The translations under genes were made by a program, and so were the position numbers. A stretch of 64,000 nt of DNA from Aliikangiella marina (GTDB taxonomy: Bacteria > Pseudomonadota > Gammaproteobacteria > Enterobacterales > Kangiellaceae), in the NCBI RefSeq assembly GCF_007004765.1, contig NZ_VIKR01000001.1:1-64000 (forward strand), read 5' to 3'. This document shows, piece by piece, positions 1-9,544 of this stretch (position 1 is the stretch's first letter; every line of letters starts with the position of its first letter). The notes beneath the pieces were generated by a model. It did no database searches and was not told the DNA's origin. It saw nothing but the letters and a program-made list of their open reading frames with translations.

Positions 1-3000
1 TTTAGTGGTATGGAAAACCTGGTTGGTAACGATGCGAGTGATGACTTTACGGTTGCTGATGGGGCGAGAATATCGGGTCTGATTAATGGCGGTAATGGCA
101 GCAATAGTTTAACCAGCAACAACAGCCTGGCGAATAGTTGGATCTTAACCGCACTTTATGCCGGGACCCTAAATGGTGATGCGTTCAGTAATATCCAAAG
201 TCTAGTGGGTAACAGTGGTGTTAGCGATACCTTAACCGGGATCAACCAAGCGAATGATTGGCAAATCACGGGAACCAATGCGGGTACTGTTGGCGAAGAT
301 GGTGTTGGGACTTCGATTGCCTTCAGCGGTATGGAAAACCTAGTAGGTAATGAGGGTAATGATCGCTTTACTTTAAATGCTCAAATAGACAGTCTGAATG
401 CCGGTAATGGCGACAATACGATCACCGTTAATAATGCAGGCACAGTGGTAGGTGCGATTACCGCAGGTACTGGTATCGATACGGTGACGTTTAATGGTGC
501 TGGTACGGCGGGTTCATTATCAACCGGGGCGGGTGATGATGTTATTACCATTGTAGATAACAGCTCGGTAAGCGGCTTAATTGATGGTGGCGCCGATAAT
601 GATTCGGTAACGATTACCGGAAGTGATGTGACGATTACCCTCGGTACCGATGTCGCGAATACCGAAACGCTGACCGCGGGTGGTGGCACTAATACCTTGG
701 TTGGTGCGGATAATGGGGGCAATACCTGGTTGGTTGATGCAACCAACTCAGTGAACGACGGCACTACGACAACTGTCTTTAGCAATTTTTCAATATTAAC
801 CGCTGGTAATGGCGGTGATGACTTCACCGTTAATGTTGCCGGTATTGATACGATTAATGGGGATACGGGTAATGACGTATTTACCCTGGACACAGCAGGT
901 TTAGTCAACACGATTAATGGCGGTAATGGCGACGATAGATTATCGATTGTCAATGGCAATAGTATTTGGACCGTTGACCTTGCCGATGATGGCAGTGTTG
1001 CTGTTGACGGCTCGCCTTTAGTGGTTACCAATTTTACTTCGATTGAAACTCGAGAAGGAAGTTTAGCGGGTACCGACAGTATAGATTTAACCAGTTTCGG
1101 CAATGCCATTATTCAATTAGCCAATTATTTGAACTTCGATTTAATTATCGGCAACGTGTTAGGCACGTTGCAGGGCTTGGATGGTCAGCAAAACGATTGG
1201 GATATTACTGGCGCGAATGTCGGAACGGTTACGGTTGGTGCGACGACCTATGGGTTTAGCGGATTTGGTAACTTGTTGGGCGGCAGTGCAATCGATAACT
1301 TCGTTTTACAAAACGGTGGGTCGATATCAGGACTAATTGACGGTGGTTTGGGTAACAACAGTTTAACCAGCAATAACAGCTTGGCTAACAGCTGGGTTTT
1401 AACCGCACTTTATGCCGGTACCTTAAATGGTGATGCGTTCAGTAACATCCAAAGCATTGTGGGTAACAGTGGCGTTAGCGATACCTTAACCGGTATCAAT
1501 CAAGCCAATGACTGGCAAATAACTGGCGTTGATAGTGGTACTGTTGGCGAAGATGGTGTCGGGACGTCGATTGCCTTTAGTGGCATGGAAAACCTCACGG
1601 GTAATGATGGTAGTGACGATTTTACGGTTGCTGATGGGGCGAGAATATCGGGTCTGATTAATGGTGGTAATGGCAGCAATAGTTTGACCAGCAATAATAG
1701 CCTGGCGAACAGTTGGATCTTAACCGCACTTTATGCGGGCACCTTAAATGGTGATGCGTTCAGTAACATCCAAAGTCTTGTGGGTAACAGTGGTGTTAGC
1801 GATACCTTAAGCGGGATCAATCAAGCGAATGATTGGCAAATTACTGGGGTTGATAGTGGTACTGTTGGCGAAGATGGTGTCGGGACTTCGATAGCCTTTA
1901 GTGGTATGGAAAACCTGGTTGGTAACGATGCGAGTGATGACTTTACGGTTGCTGATGGGGCGAGAATATCGGGCTTAATTAATGGCGGTAATGGCAGCAA
2001 TAGCTTAACCAGCAACAATAGCCTGGCGAATAGTTGGATCTTAACCGCACTTTATGCCGGGACCCTAAATGGTGATGCGTTCAGTAACATCCAAAGTCTA
2101 GTGGGTAACAGTGGTGTTAGCGATACCTTAACCGGGATCAACCAAGCGAATGATTGGCAAATCACGGGGACTAATACGGGTACTGTTGGCGAAGATGGTG
2201 TTGGGACTTCGATTGCCTTCAGCGGTATGGAAAATTTAGTTGGTAATGCCAATGATGATAATTTCCAATTTGTTCCTGGTGGTTCAATATCTGGGTCCAT
2301 CGATGGCGGCGCTCACATTAACGCCGACACCCTTGATTACTCGCTGTTAGCTTCGGTTGACATTGACCTTAATACCGATCTTGCGAACGTCAGCAATATC
2401 GAACAAATACAAGGTAACAACACTGCAAGTTCGTTGACTGGTAGAAACGTTAGCAACACTTGGTTAATCTCCGGTGCGAATATCGTTGATATTGATGGCA
2501 TTACCTTTAGCGGCTTTAATAATCTAGTTGGTGGCTCCGTTGCTGATTTGTTTGTGGTCGCGGAAGGCGGTTCAATCAGTGGATTGATCGATGGTGGACT
2601 TGGCACTAACACCCTTCAACGAACCAATACGAGTGGCAGTAATCTTTGGGAGATAACAGGGCAACATCAAGGTACCTTGAATGGAAACGCATTCAGTAAT
2701 ATTCAATCTTTAATCGGTAGTGCCGACGCGGTTGATACTTTAACGGGGCGCAACCAAGATAATAACTGGGATATTTCAGGAACTAACTCGGGCAGCGTTT
2801 CTGAGACTGGTAGTTCACCCACTGATTTAATTTCATTTAGCGAAATGGAAAATCTTAATGGTGGTAACGCTGATGATAGATTCAGGTTTGCTACTTCCGG
2901 TTCGGTTACCGGATTAATCGACGGTGGTGATCATGTCAATGGCGATATTGTTGATTACTCGTTACAGACAGACGTCAATATTACCTTGGCGAATGCGTTC

Positions 3001-6000
3001 AATGGCGTGCAAAACGCAGAAATTATTCAAGGAAATAATGTCAATAGCACGTTAACTGGAGATGACGCCGCCAACACTTGGCTTATAACCGGTGAGAATG
3101 AAGGCTCGGTCGCTAGCATTACTTTTATCGGCTTTAACAACTTGATTGGTGGTAATGGCAACGATCTCTTTAATTTAGCTCAAGGTGGATCAATCACTGG
3201 ATTAATAAACGGGGGAGGTGGAAGTAATACCTTGCAACGTTCAAATACCAGTGGCGATAACACTTGGGTAATTACTGGGCAGCATGCAGGAACCATTAAC
3301 GGAAATTCGTTTAGTAACATGCAAACGTTGACCGGTAGCGCGAGCGTTACCGACACCTTAATTGGGCGTGATCAAGATAATGATTGGGACATCACCGGTA
3401 ATGACTCTGGAACTGTCGCTGAGGCAGTGGTTGGTCCGAGTGATTTAATCAGTTTTAGTGAGATGGAAAATTTAACGGGGGGAAGCGGTGATGACCGATT
3501 CCGCTTTGCTACTGCCGGAGCGATCTCTGGAATCGTCGATGCGGGCGGTCATGTTAGCGGCGATATCGTAGACTATTCACTGCAAGCGGTAGTCGATATT
3601 ACTGTCTCAAATGCATTTAATGGCGTTCTCAACGCTGAGTTTGTTCAAGGCAATAATACCAACAGTACGTTGACTGCCAATAACGTAGACAATACATGGT
3701 TGATTACCGGGGTTAATGATGGCTCGGTTGCAGGTATCAATTTTATTGATTTCAACAACTTGGTTGGTGGCTCTGCTGACGACTTGTTTAATTTAGCAGA
3801 GGGCGGTGCTATAACAGGAATTATCAATGGCTCGGGTGGCGCAAATACACTGCAACGTAGCAACACGACTGGCGATAATGTTTGGGTAATTACGGGCCAA
3901 TACAGCGGAACGTTGAACGGCGGTAGTTTCTTGAATATTCAAACCCTCACTGGAAGCGCTAATGCCAATGATACTTTGACCGGACGCGACCAAGACAATA
4001 ACTGGGATATTAGTAATACCAACTCTGGGACAGTCGCTGCCGCGGTCGTTACGCCGACCGATTTGATTACTTTTAGTGAAATGGAAAACCTTAATGGCGG
4101 CAGCGGAGATGATAGATTCCGTTTTGCACCCAATGGGTTGATAACCGGTTTAATTGATGCCGGCGCTCATGTTAACGGTGACATCGTTGATTATTCGCTC
4201 CAAGCCCAAGTAAATGTCAATATCGCTAATGCCTTAAACGGTGTACAAAATGCAGAGATTGTACAAGGTAATAACTTTGACAGTACCTTGACCGCAAGTG
4301 ATGTGTCGAATACTTGGATCATTACCGGTGAAAATGATGGCAGTGTCGCGGGCATTACTTTTATCGATTTTAATATTCTCATTGGTGGCTCTGCTGATGA
4401 TTTGTTTAATTTAACCGAAGGCGGTTTTATTACCGGTCTGATTAATGGTGGTGCAGGGACCAATACCTTGCAACGAACCAACACGACCGGAAATAACGAA
4501 TGGATTTTAACCTCTCAGCACAGCGGTACAATAAACGGTGATGCTTTCAGTAACATCCAAAACATCATTGGAAGTAGCAGTGTTGTTGACACATTGACTG
4601 CTCGTAATCAAAACAATAACTGGATGATTTCCGGTACAGATTCTGGTTCTGTGTCAGATTCAAGTGACACGCCATTAGACACAATCACTTTTTCTGATAT
4701 CGAAAACCTCAATGGTGGGACTGGTGATGACCGATTCATCTTTACAGATGCTGGGTCGATTTCAGGCGCCATCGATGCCGGCGCTCACACGACAGGGGAT
4801 GTTGTTGACTACTCGTTACGAACCTCAGTTGATGTTGATTTGACGAATGGTATTAACGGCATTCAAAACGCGGAGATTGTAGTAGGGAATAATCTAGCAA
4901 GTACATTAACTGCAGCTGACGTCGATAATACTTGGCTAATCACTGGCGAGAATGATGGCAGCGTTGGCGGTATCAGTTTTGTTGACTTTAATATCCTTAA
5001 TGGTGGCTCGGCGAATGATTTGTTTAATTTAGCTCAAGGTGGTTCGGTTACTGGTGCCATCAACGGCGGAGCTGGAGCAAATACGCTGCAACGTAGTAAC
5101 ACGTCGGGCACTAATGAATGGATCATTACAGGGCAATACCAAGGTACGCTGAATGGCGGTGACTTTGTCAACATTCAAACCCTAGTTGGAAGTGCAAATG
5201 CAATCGATACATTGAGCGGCCGAGACCAAAACAACAATTGGGATTTAAATGGGGTCAACTCTGGAACGGTTGCCGAAGCAGTGAGCTCTCCGAGTGATCT
5301 GATTACCTTTAGCGAAATGGAGAATCTAATCGGTGGAAGTGGCGATGACAGATTCCGCTTCGCTGCTGGCGGTTCAGTGACGGGTTCTATTGATGCCGGT
5401 GATCATATCAATGGCGATATCGTCGATTATTCGCTACAAACTGTGGTAAATGTCTCTTTGGATGACGCATTTAATAGCGTGCAAAATGCAGAAATAATCC
5501 AAGGTAACAATACCGACAGTACTTTAAATGGTGCTGATATTACCAATAGTTGGCTAATTACTGGTGAAAACACAGGAACTATCGCCGGGATAACTTTTAT
5601 CGGCTTTAACAACCTTCTCGGTGGCTCAGCGGATGACCTGTTTAATTTAGCAGAAGGTGGTTTTGTTACTGGCACTATCGATGGCGGCGCAGGAAACAAC
5701 ACTTTACAACGTAGCAATACTAGCGGCAGTAACTTGTGGGTTATTTCTGCGACCCACAGTGGGACCATTAATGGCAATGCGTTTGCTAATATCCAAAACT
5801 TGGTTGGTAGCGACACTGCGGTTGATACTTTAGTCGGAAGGGACCAGAACAATAACTGGTTAATCACGGGGACAGATTTGGGCTCGGTAAGCGAGGCTAT
5901 TGATTCGCCAACCGATCTCATTAATTTTTCATCGATGGAAAATTTAACCGGTGGCAATGGAGATGATCGATTCAGTTTTATGACTGGCGCATTGATTTCT

Positions 6001-9000
6001 GGAATTATTGATGCTGGCGACCATATCAATGGAGATATCGTTGACTATAGTCTGCAAGATACTGTGTCTCTGACCCTAGCGGATGCTTTCAATGGGGTTC
6101 AAAATGCCGAGATTGTTCAAGGTAATAATGTTGACAGTACGTTAATCGGTGACAACATCGCTAATAGCTGGTTAATCACCGGGGAAAATGATGGTACTGT
6201 TAATGGCATAGTCTTTATTGATTTCAATAATATCACCGGCGGAACTAACGTTGATGTGTTTACCATTCAAGATGGCGGTACCATCACTGGAATTATCAAT
6301 GGTGGTAGTGGCGCCGGTGTGATCGACATTCTAGATTTAACTGCGTTGACCACGGGTGTCACGGTTGGTGTTGATGAATCGATCAACGCTGACTTTACTA
6401 TTTTAGGTATTGAACAATTAGATGCCAATGCTAACGACACTGTCGTCAATACCATCATCGCGAGTAACACCAGCAACATTTGGAACATCGATGGGACCAA
6501 TGCCGGCACTTTAAATTTACCGACGCAAAGTATTTCGTTTTCTGGCTTTGCTAATTTAACTGGTGGCACATCCGCAGATATCTTTAATTTAAACAATGCC
6601 GATCATATTACTGGTCTTATTGATGGCGGCGGCGGTGTCGGTGATGAACTCAATATGTTGGGGCTAGGTAGAGATATTATTGTGCAACTGGGGGCTGTTG
6701 CTGGCGTCAGTTCGAGCGATACGCTTTACGTGAATAATATCGAAACTATTCTTGCCAACTCAAGTAGAAACAATACGATTAACGGTTTGGATGTCGCGAG
6801 TCGTTGGGCAATTGATACCACCGGTTTGAGTACTGTAGAAAGCGCTTTGACACCATCACCGGATTCAACGGTTGCTTTTAGTGGTTTTAGTGTCATCTCG
6901 GGCGGCATCGCAGATGATACATTTGAAATCATCGACGCGACCGGAATCGTTCAAATAAATGGTGGCGAAGGCTCTGGAATCGATTCAATTGATTACTCTA
7001 ATACGATGGCTGATGTTAATGTTGTCATTGGTGATTCAATAGTGCCTGATACCGTTAATATCACTGGCATTGAAGGGTTAATCGGCAATGGTGATGGAAC
7101 CAGCGGTTTTAACAGCACGATTTCTGTTATTGACGGCGATAACGTTTGGACCATTTCGGACTTCGATGGAGCGGGCATGGCTGATGGTATCAATGATGGT
7201 CAGTTCCAAGATGCCGACGGAAATATCATTTCATTTATTGATTTCAATATCATCCAAGGTGGCAGCGGGAATGACTTCTTCGATATTCAAAATGGTGGCA
7301 GCGTTACCGGATACATTCATGGTGGTGCGGGTAATGATGAATTGCGTTTGTCGTTTAATACGTCAGGTCAGGTAAGTTTTATCGGCGGCGAAGGCGATGA
7401 TTCGGTTCTCTTGTCTGGCGGAGGAGACGACTTTGATGCGACCTACACCTCTAATGTTAATGGCGCAGAAGTACTAAATTATCAAAACACCAGTGGTGTA
7501 ACTTACGCTTTCAGTTTTGATGAAGTTGAGTCGGTTGTTGATAATGTTGAAGCGGTTAATTTCACCATCTTTGGTTCTACTGGGGCTGATTTAATTGATA
7601 TCAGTACGGGGAATGTAACCGTCAACGGCGGTACAACTGTTCAGTTTAATAACAGAACGAACTTGATATTGTCCGGAGAAAGTAATGACACATTTGATTT
7701 AGTTGGCGATCTTGATTTAGGTAACGGCAACTTAACGCTGCTCAATTCGCTGTTAACCAATTCATCGGGGTCATTATTATCAGCTGATGCGCTAGTACTT
7801 GACTCAGTTGCCGGAGCCGGGACTCAAGGGAGTCGTATCAATACGGATATTAACACGCTGTCCATAACAAATGCGGTCGGTGATGTTTATCTGGCGGAGG
7901 CCGACTCAATTGTACTCGATTCAATTGATACTTCAGGTGTTTTTGATTTAGTTGCTAATGGCGCTGTATCACAACTGGCCGGTACTGTTTTAACTAGCAG
8001 TAATAATTTTGCAGTTAGCACCACTGGAAGCATTGATTTGGATAACTCAAATCAATTATCAGGTGCGGTTAGTTTGAGCACAGATGGTGACATCACTTTT
8101 AGAAACGCCGTTGCTACAGATTTTGCAGCAATCAATGCGCGAAACTTCAATTTGAATGTTGTTGGAGATATTACCGATAGTGGAACGATTATCGTCACTG
8201 AAACATTGACCATAGAGGCAAACGGTAACGATATCATTTTGGACAACGCAACCAATAATTTTAATATTATTAATGTTACTTCTGCGAATAATGCCACTTT
8301 CAGCGATATCGAAAGTTTAGTGTTAAATGACATCAATGTTGATAATTTGCTTCAAGTCAACGCTGAGAATCTTTCGACTGCAGCGGATATTTCAGTCGGT
8401 GCAATTACGATTAACGCTACTGGTGACGTGCAAATTAATAATAACCTGCAAAGTTTGCTAGGTAACATTGTAATTAATGCAGGCGACTTTGTTCAAAACG
8501 CCAACATTGAGAGTGTCGCTGATATTACTTTAGTTTCTGAACAATCGATCACCATGGCGAGTAGTACCAGTAGTACAGCCAATGCGGGTAATATTTCTTA
8601 CACAGCAAATGGTAATGTAGACCTCGCTTTGTTAACGACTTCTGGAGGCACCGTCAATGTTACCAGTTCAACTGGTGAAATTGTTGACAATAATGATGAT
8701 GTCGACAATATCGTTGCCAATCGAGCCGAATTGATTGCACAGAATGGAATCGGTGCCGATAATGCTTTAGAAACTCAATTAGCGAATCTGTTTGCCGAAA
8801 ATGGTCAAGGGCAAATTCGAATTGATAATCGGGGTAACATTATCCTAGAGCGTCTCGCGACTAGTGGCGATATTACCTTCAATAATGCAGACTTTGAGGG
8901 AAGTGATATCAGCTTTATGCCCGGTAGCGTCGACGCAGGATATGATGTGGGCTCCCTGGTTATGACGACCGAAGGTGGTAGTTTCCTCGGAATTGGTGAA

Positions 9001-9417
9001 ACCCCTGATTTTGAAAATGCCGATATCGTTGCGCGCGATGCAGCCTTTTTAGATTCAACCCTGTCAGGAACTTTCGGGTCAATTACTCGACCTTTAGTGC
9101 TTCGAATTCGAGACTCGGTGTTAATTACTGTACGTACAAGTTTAAATCCACAATTTGCGCAACCGTTACCTGAAATTGATGACAGTGGATCGCTGTTTAG
9201 ATTTAGCTCTTTTGATGCGGTATCAGCTATTGCTGGTGGTCAGCTAGTTGAAGTCGAAGAGCTAGTAGAAGTCGATCCAGCCATTTTTACGGATTTAACG
9301 AATTACTATTCTGACGAAGTTGCAGTTCGCCTTCCTCGTGATCAGTTATATGAAGAGGATGATGAAGAGGAGGATGAATATCCACTTATTGAGGCGGATG
9401 CTGCTGCGGGAATGTAA
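1..9417 (+). CDS. Giant repetitive TpsA-like exoprotein, 3' part (5' end outside window)
   Basis: The reading frame is open from the first base, so the ATG at 10 is almost certainly internal and the gene starts upstream. The visible part is about 3,138 codons of low-complexity beta-rich sequence, high in Gly, Asn, Asp, Ser and Thr. It carries many G-G-x-G-(D/N)-D-x-F turns, reminiscent of but not identical to RTX nonapeptides, alternating with N-x-W-x-I-(T/S)-G strands. The first two thirds are tandem units; from about residue 2,450 the protein becomes a non-tandem beta-helix-like stretch and ends in a strongly acidic tail (EEDDEEEDE at about 3,115-3,123). A TpsB transporter gene follows 127 bp downstream, which supports a secreted two-partner-secretion exoprotein (adhesin or hemagglutinin type). 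The TPS signal domain would be in the missing N-terminus, so the assignment rests on repeat architecture and neighbour. Cargo function is unknown. Confidence 0.75.
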   Translation, partial: FSGMENLVGNDASDDFTVADGARISGLINGGNGSNSLTSNNSLANSWILTALYAGTLNGDAFSNIQSLVGNSGVSDTLTGINQANDWQITGTNAGTVGEDGVGTSIAFSGMENLVGNEGNDRFTLNAQIDSLNAGNGDNTITVNNAGTVVGAITAGTGIDTVTFNGAGTAGSLSTGAGDDVITIVDNSSVSGLIDGGADNDSVTITGSDVTITLGTDVANTETLTAGGGTNTLVGADNGGNTWLVDATNSVNDGTTTTVFSNFSILTAGNGGDDFTVNVAGIDTINGDTGNDVFTLDTAGLVNTINGGNGDDRLSIVNGNSIWTVDLADDGSVAVDGSPLVVTNFTSIETREGSLAGTDSIDLTSFGNAIIQLANYLNFDLIIGNVLGTLQGLDGQQNDWDITGANVGTVTVGATTYGFSGFGNLLGGSAIDNFVLQNGGSISGLIDGGLGNNSLTSNNSLANSWVLTALYAGTLNGDAFSNIQSIVGNSGVSDTLTGINQANDWQITGVDSGTVGEDGVGTSIAFSGMENLTGNDGSDDFTVADGARISGLINGGNGSNSLTSNNSLANSWILTALYAGTLNGDAFSNIQSLVGNSGVSDTLSGINQANDWQITGVDSGTVGEDGVGTSIAFSGMENLVGNDASDDFTVADGARISGLINGGNGSNSLTSNNSLANSWILTALYAGTLNGDAFSNIQSLVGNSGVSDTLTGINQANDWQITGTNTGTVGEDGVGTSIAFSGMENLVGNANDDNFQFVPGGSISGSIDGGAHINADTLDYSLLASVDIDLNTDLANVSNIEQIQGNNTASSLTGRNVSNTWLISGANIVDIDGITFSGFNNLVGGSVADLFVVAEGGSISGLIDGGLGTNTLQRTNTSGSNLWEITGQHQGTLNGNAFSNIQSLIGSADAVDTLTGRNQDNNWDISGTNSGSVSETGSSPTDLISFSEMENLNGGNADDRFRFATSGSVTGLIDGGDHVNGDIVDYSLQTDVNITLANAFNGVQNAEIIQGNNVNSTLTGDDAANTWLITGENEGSVASITFIGFNNLIGGNGNDLFNLAQGGSITGLINGGGGSNTLQRSNTSGDNTWVITGQHAGTINGNSFSNMQTLTGSASVTDTLIGRDQDNDWDITGNDSGTVAEAVVGPSDLISFSEMENLTGGSGDDRFRFATAGAISGIVDAGGHVSGDIVDYSLQAVVDITVSNAFNGVLNAEFVQGNNTNSTLTANNVDNTWLITGVNDGSVAGINFIDFNNLVGGSADDLFNLAEGGAITGIINGSGGANTLQRSNTTGDNVWVITGQYSGTLNGGSFLNIQTLTGSANANDTLTGRDQDNNWDISNTNSGTVAAAVVTPTDLITFSEMENLNGGSGDDRFRFAPNGLITGLIDAGAHVNGDIVDYSLQAQVNVNIANALNGVQNAEIVQGNNFDSTLTASDVSNTWIITGENDGSVAGITFIDFNILIGGSADDLFNLTEGGFITGLINGGAGTNTLQRTNTTGNNEWILTSQHSGTINGDAFSNIQNIIGSSSVVDTLTARNQNNNWMISGTDSGSVSDSSDTPLDTITFSDIENLNGGTGDDRFIFTDAGSISGAIDAGAHTTGDVVDYSLRTSVDVDLTNGINGIQNAEIVVGNNLASTLTAADVDNTWLITGENDGSVGGISFVDFNILNGGSANDLFNLAQGGSVTGAINGGAGANTLQRSNTSGTNEWIITGQYQGTLNGGDFVNIQTLVGSANAIDTLSGRDQNNNWDLNGVNSGTVAEAVSSPSDLITFSEMENLIGGSGDDRFRFAAGGSVTGSIDAGDHINGDIVDYSLQTVVNVSLDDAFNSVQNAEIIQGNNTDSTLNGADITNSWLITGENTGTIAGITFIGFNNLLGGSADDLFNLAEGGFVTGTIDGGAGNNTLQRSNTSGSNLWVISATHSGTINGNAFANIQNLVGSDTAVDTLVGRDQNNNWLITGTDLGSVSEAIDSPTDLINFSSMENLTGGNGDDRFSFMTGALISGIIDAGDHINGDIVDYSLQDTVSLTLADAFNGVQNAEIVQGNNVDSTLIGDNIANSWLITGENDGTVNGIVFIDFNNITGGTNVDVFTIQDGGTITGIINGGSGAGVIDILDLTALTTGVTVGVDESINADFTILGIEQLDANANDTVVNTIIASNTSNIWNIDGTNAGTLNLPTQSISFSGFANLTGGTSADIFNLNNADHITGLIDGGGGVGDELNMLGLGRDIIVQLGAVAGVSSSDTLYVNNIETILANSSRNNTINGLDVASRWAIDTTGLSTVESALTPSPDSTVAFSGFSVISGGIADDTFEIIDATGIVQINGGEGSGIDSIDYSNTMADVNVVIGDSIVPDTVNITGIEGLIGNGDGTSGFNSTISVIDGDNVWTISDFDGAGMADGINDGQFQDADGNIISFIDFNIIQGGSGNDFFDIQNGGSVTGYIHGGAGNDELRLSFNTSGQVSFIGGEGDDSVLLSGGGDDFDATYTSNVNGAEVLNYQNTSGVTYAFSFDEVESVVDNVEAVNFTIFGSTGADLIDISTGNVTVNGGTTVQFNNRTNLILSGESNDTFDLVGDLDLGNGNLTLLNSLLTNSSGSLLSADALVLDSVAGAGTQGSRINTDINTLSITNAVGDVYLAEADSIVLDSIDTSGVFDLVANGAVSQLAGTVLTSSNNFAVSTTGSIDLDNSNQLSGAVSLSTDGDITFRNAVATDFAAINARNFNLNVVGDITDSGTIIVTETLTIEANGNDIILDNATNNFNIINVTSANNATFSDIESLVLNDINVDNLLQVNAENLSTAADISVGAITINATGDVQINNNLQSLLGNIVINAGDFVQNANIESVADITLVSEQSITMASSTSSTANAGNISYTANGNVDLALLTTSGGTVNVTSSTGEIVDNNDDVDNIVANRAELIAQNGIGADNALETQLANLFAENGQGQIRIDNRGNIILERLATSGDITFNNADFEGSDISFMPGSVDAGYDVGSLVMTTEGGSFLGIGETPDFENADIVARDAAFLDSTLSGTFGSITRPLVLRIRDSVLITVRTSLNPQFAQPLPEIDDSGSLFRFSSFDAVSAIAGGQLVEVEELVEVDPAIFTDLTNYYSDEVAVRLPRDQLYEEDDEEEDEYPLIEADAAAGM
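1264..2226 (+). repeat. Tandem 321-bp (107-codon) repeats in the exoprotein gene
   Basis: Equivalent points of successive units fall at 1264, 1585, 1906 and 2227, exactly 321 bp apart. Units 1585 and 1906 are near-identical at the DNA level. A further copy at 10-330 is almost the same sequence as 1906-2226. The whole number of codons keeps the frame. High identity between copies implies recent duplication or ongoing homogenisation. Confidence 0.9.
2227..6546 (+). repeat. Tandem 618-bp (206-codon) repeats in the exoprotein gene
   Basis: The (M/I)-E-N-L codon block recurs at 2227, 2845, 3463, 4081, 4699, 5317 and 5935, each step exactly 618 bp. Protein units are clearly related but more diverged than the 321-bp units. 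Each unit is roughly two 107-residue modules minus a few residues, suggesting that the 618-bp unit arose by fusion of two shorter modules. The last unit is degenerate and slightly shorter (next equivalent point at about 6547). Confidence 0.9.
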
Positions 9418-9421
9418 TGGG

Positions 9422-9446
9422 TAAGTCGGCGCATGTCGCCGGCTTA
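9422..9446 (+). other. Strong intercistronic hairpin between tpsA-like and tpsB-like genes
   Basis: A 10-bp stem (9422-9431 with 9437-9446, one G-T wobble) and a 5-nt loop begin 5 nt after the exoprotein stop codon. No T-run follows, so it is not a classic intrinsic terminator. It could stabilise the upstream message or reduce transporter expression relative to the exoprotein. Confidence 0.5.
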
Positions 9447-9544
9447 ACTTGATTAGAAGAATAAAAATGCTGTCATTTAGCCATTCTAAGTTTATTATCC
9501 CAGAGCGTCATTTATTGAATTGATAACGTTTAAGTTGTTTATGT

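Noticed and set aside
1264-6546. Regular repeats suggesting a CRISPR or satellite array
   Set aside because: Periods of 321 and 618 bp are whole codons inside a continuous reading frame, with no short repeat/unique spacer pattern.
381-8336. Many open frames on the minus strand and one on the plus strand inside the exoprotein gene
   Set aside because: They mirror the repeat structure of the real gene, have Pro/Leu/Ser-biased shadow composition and no ribosome binding sites.
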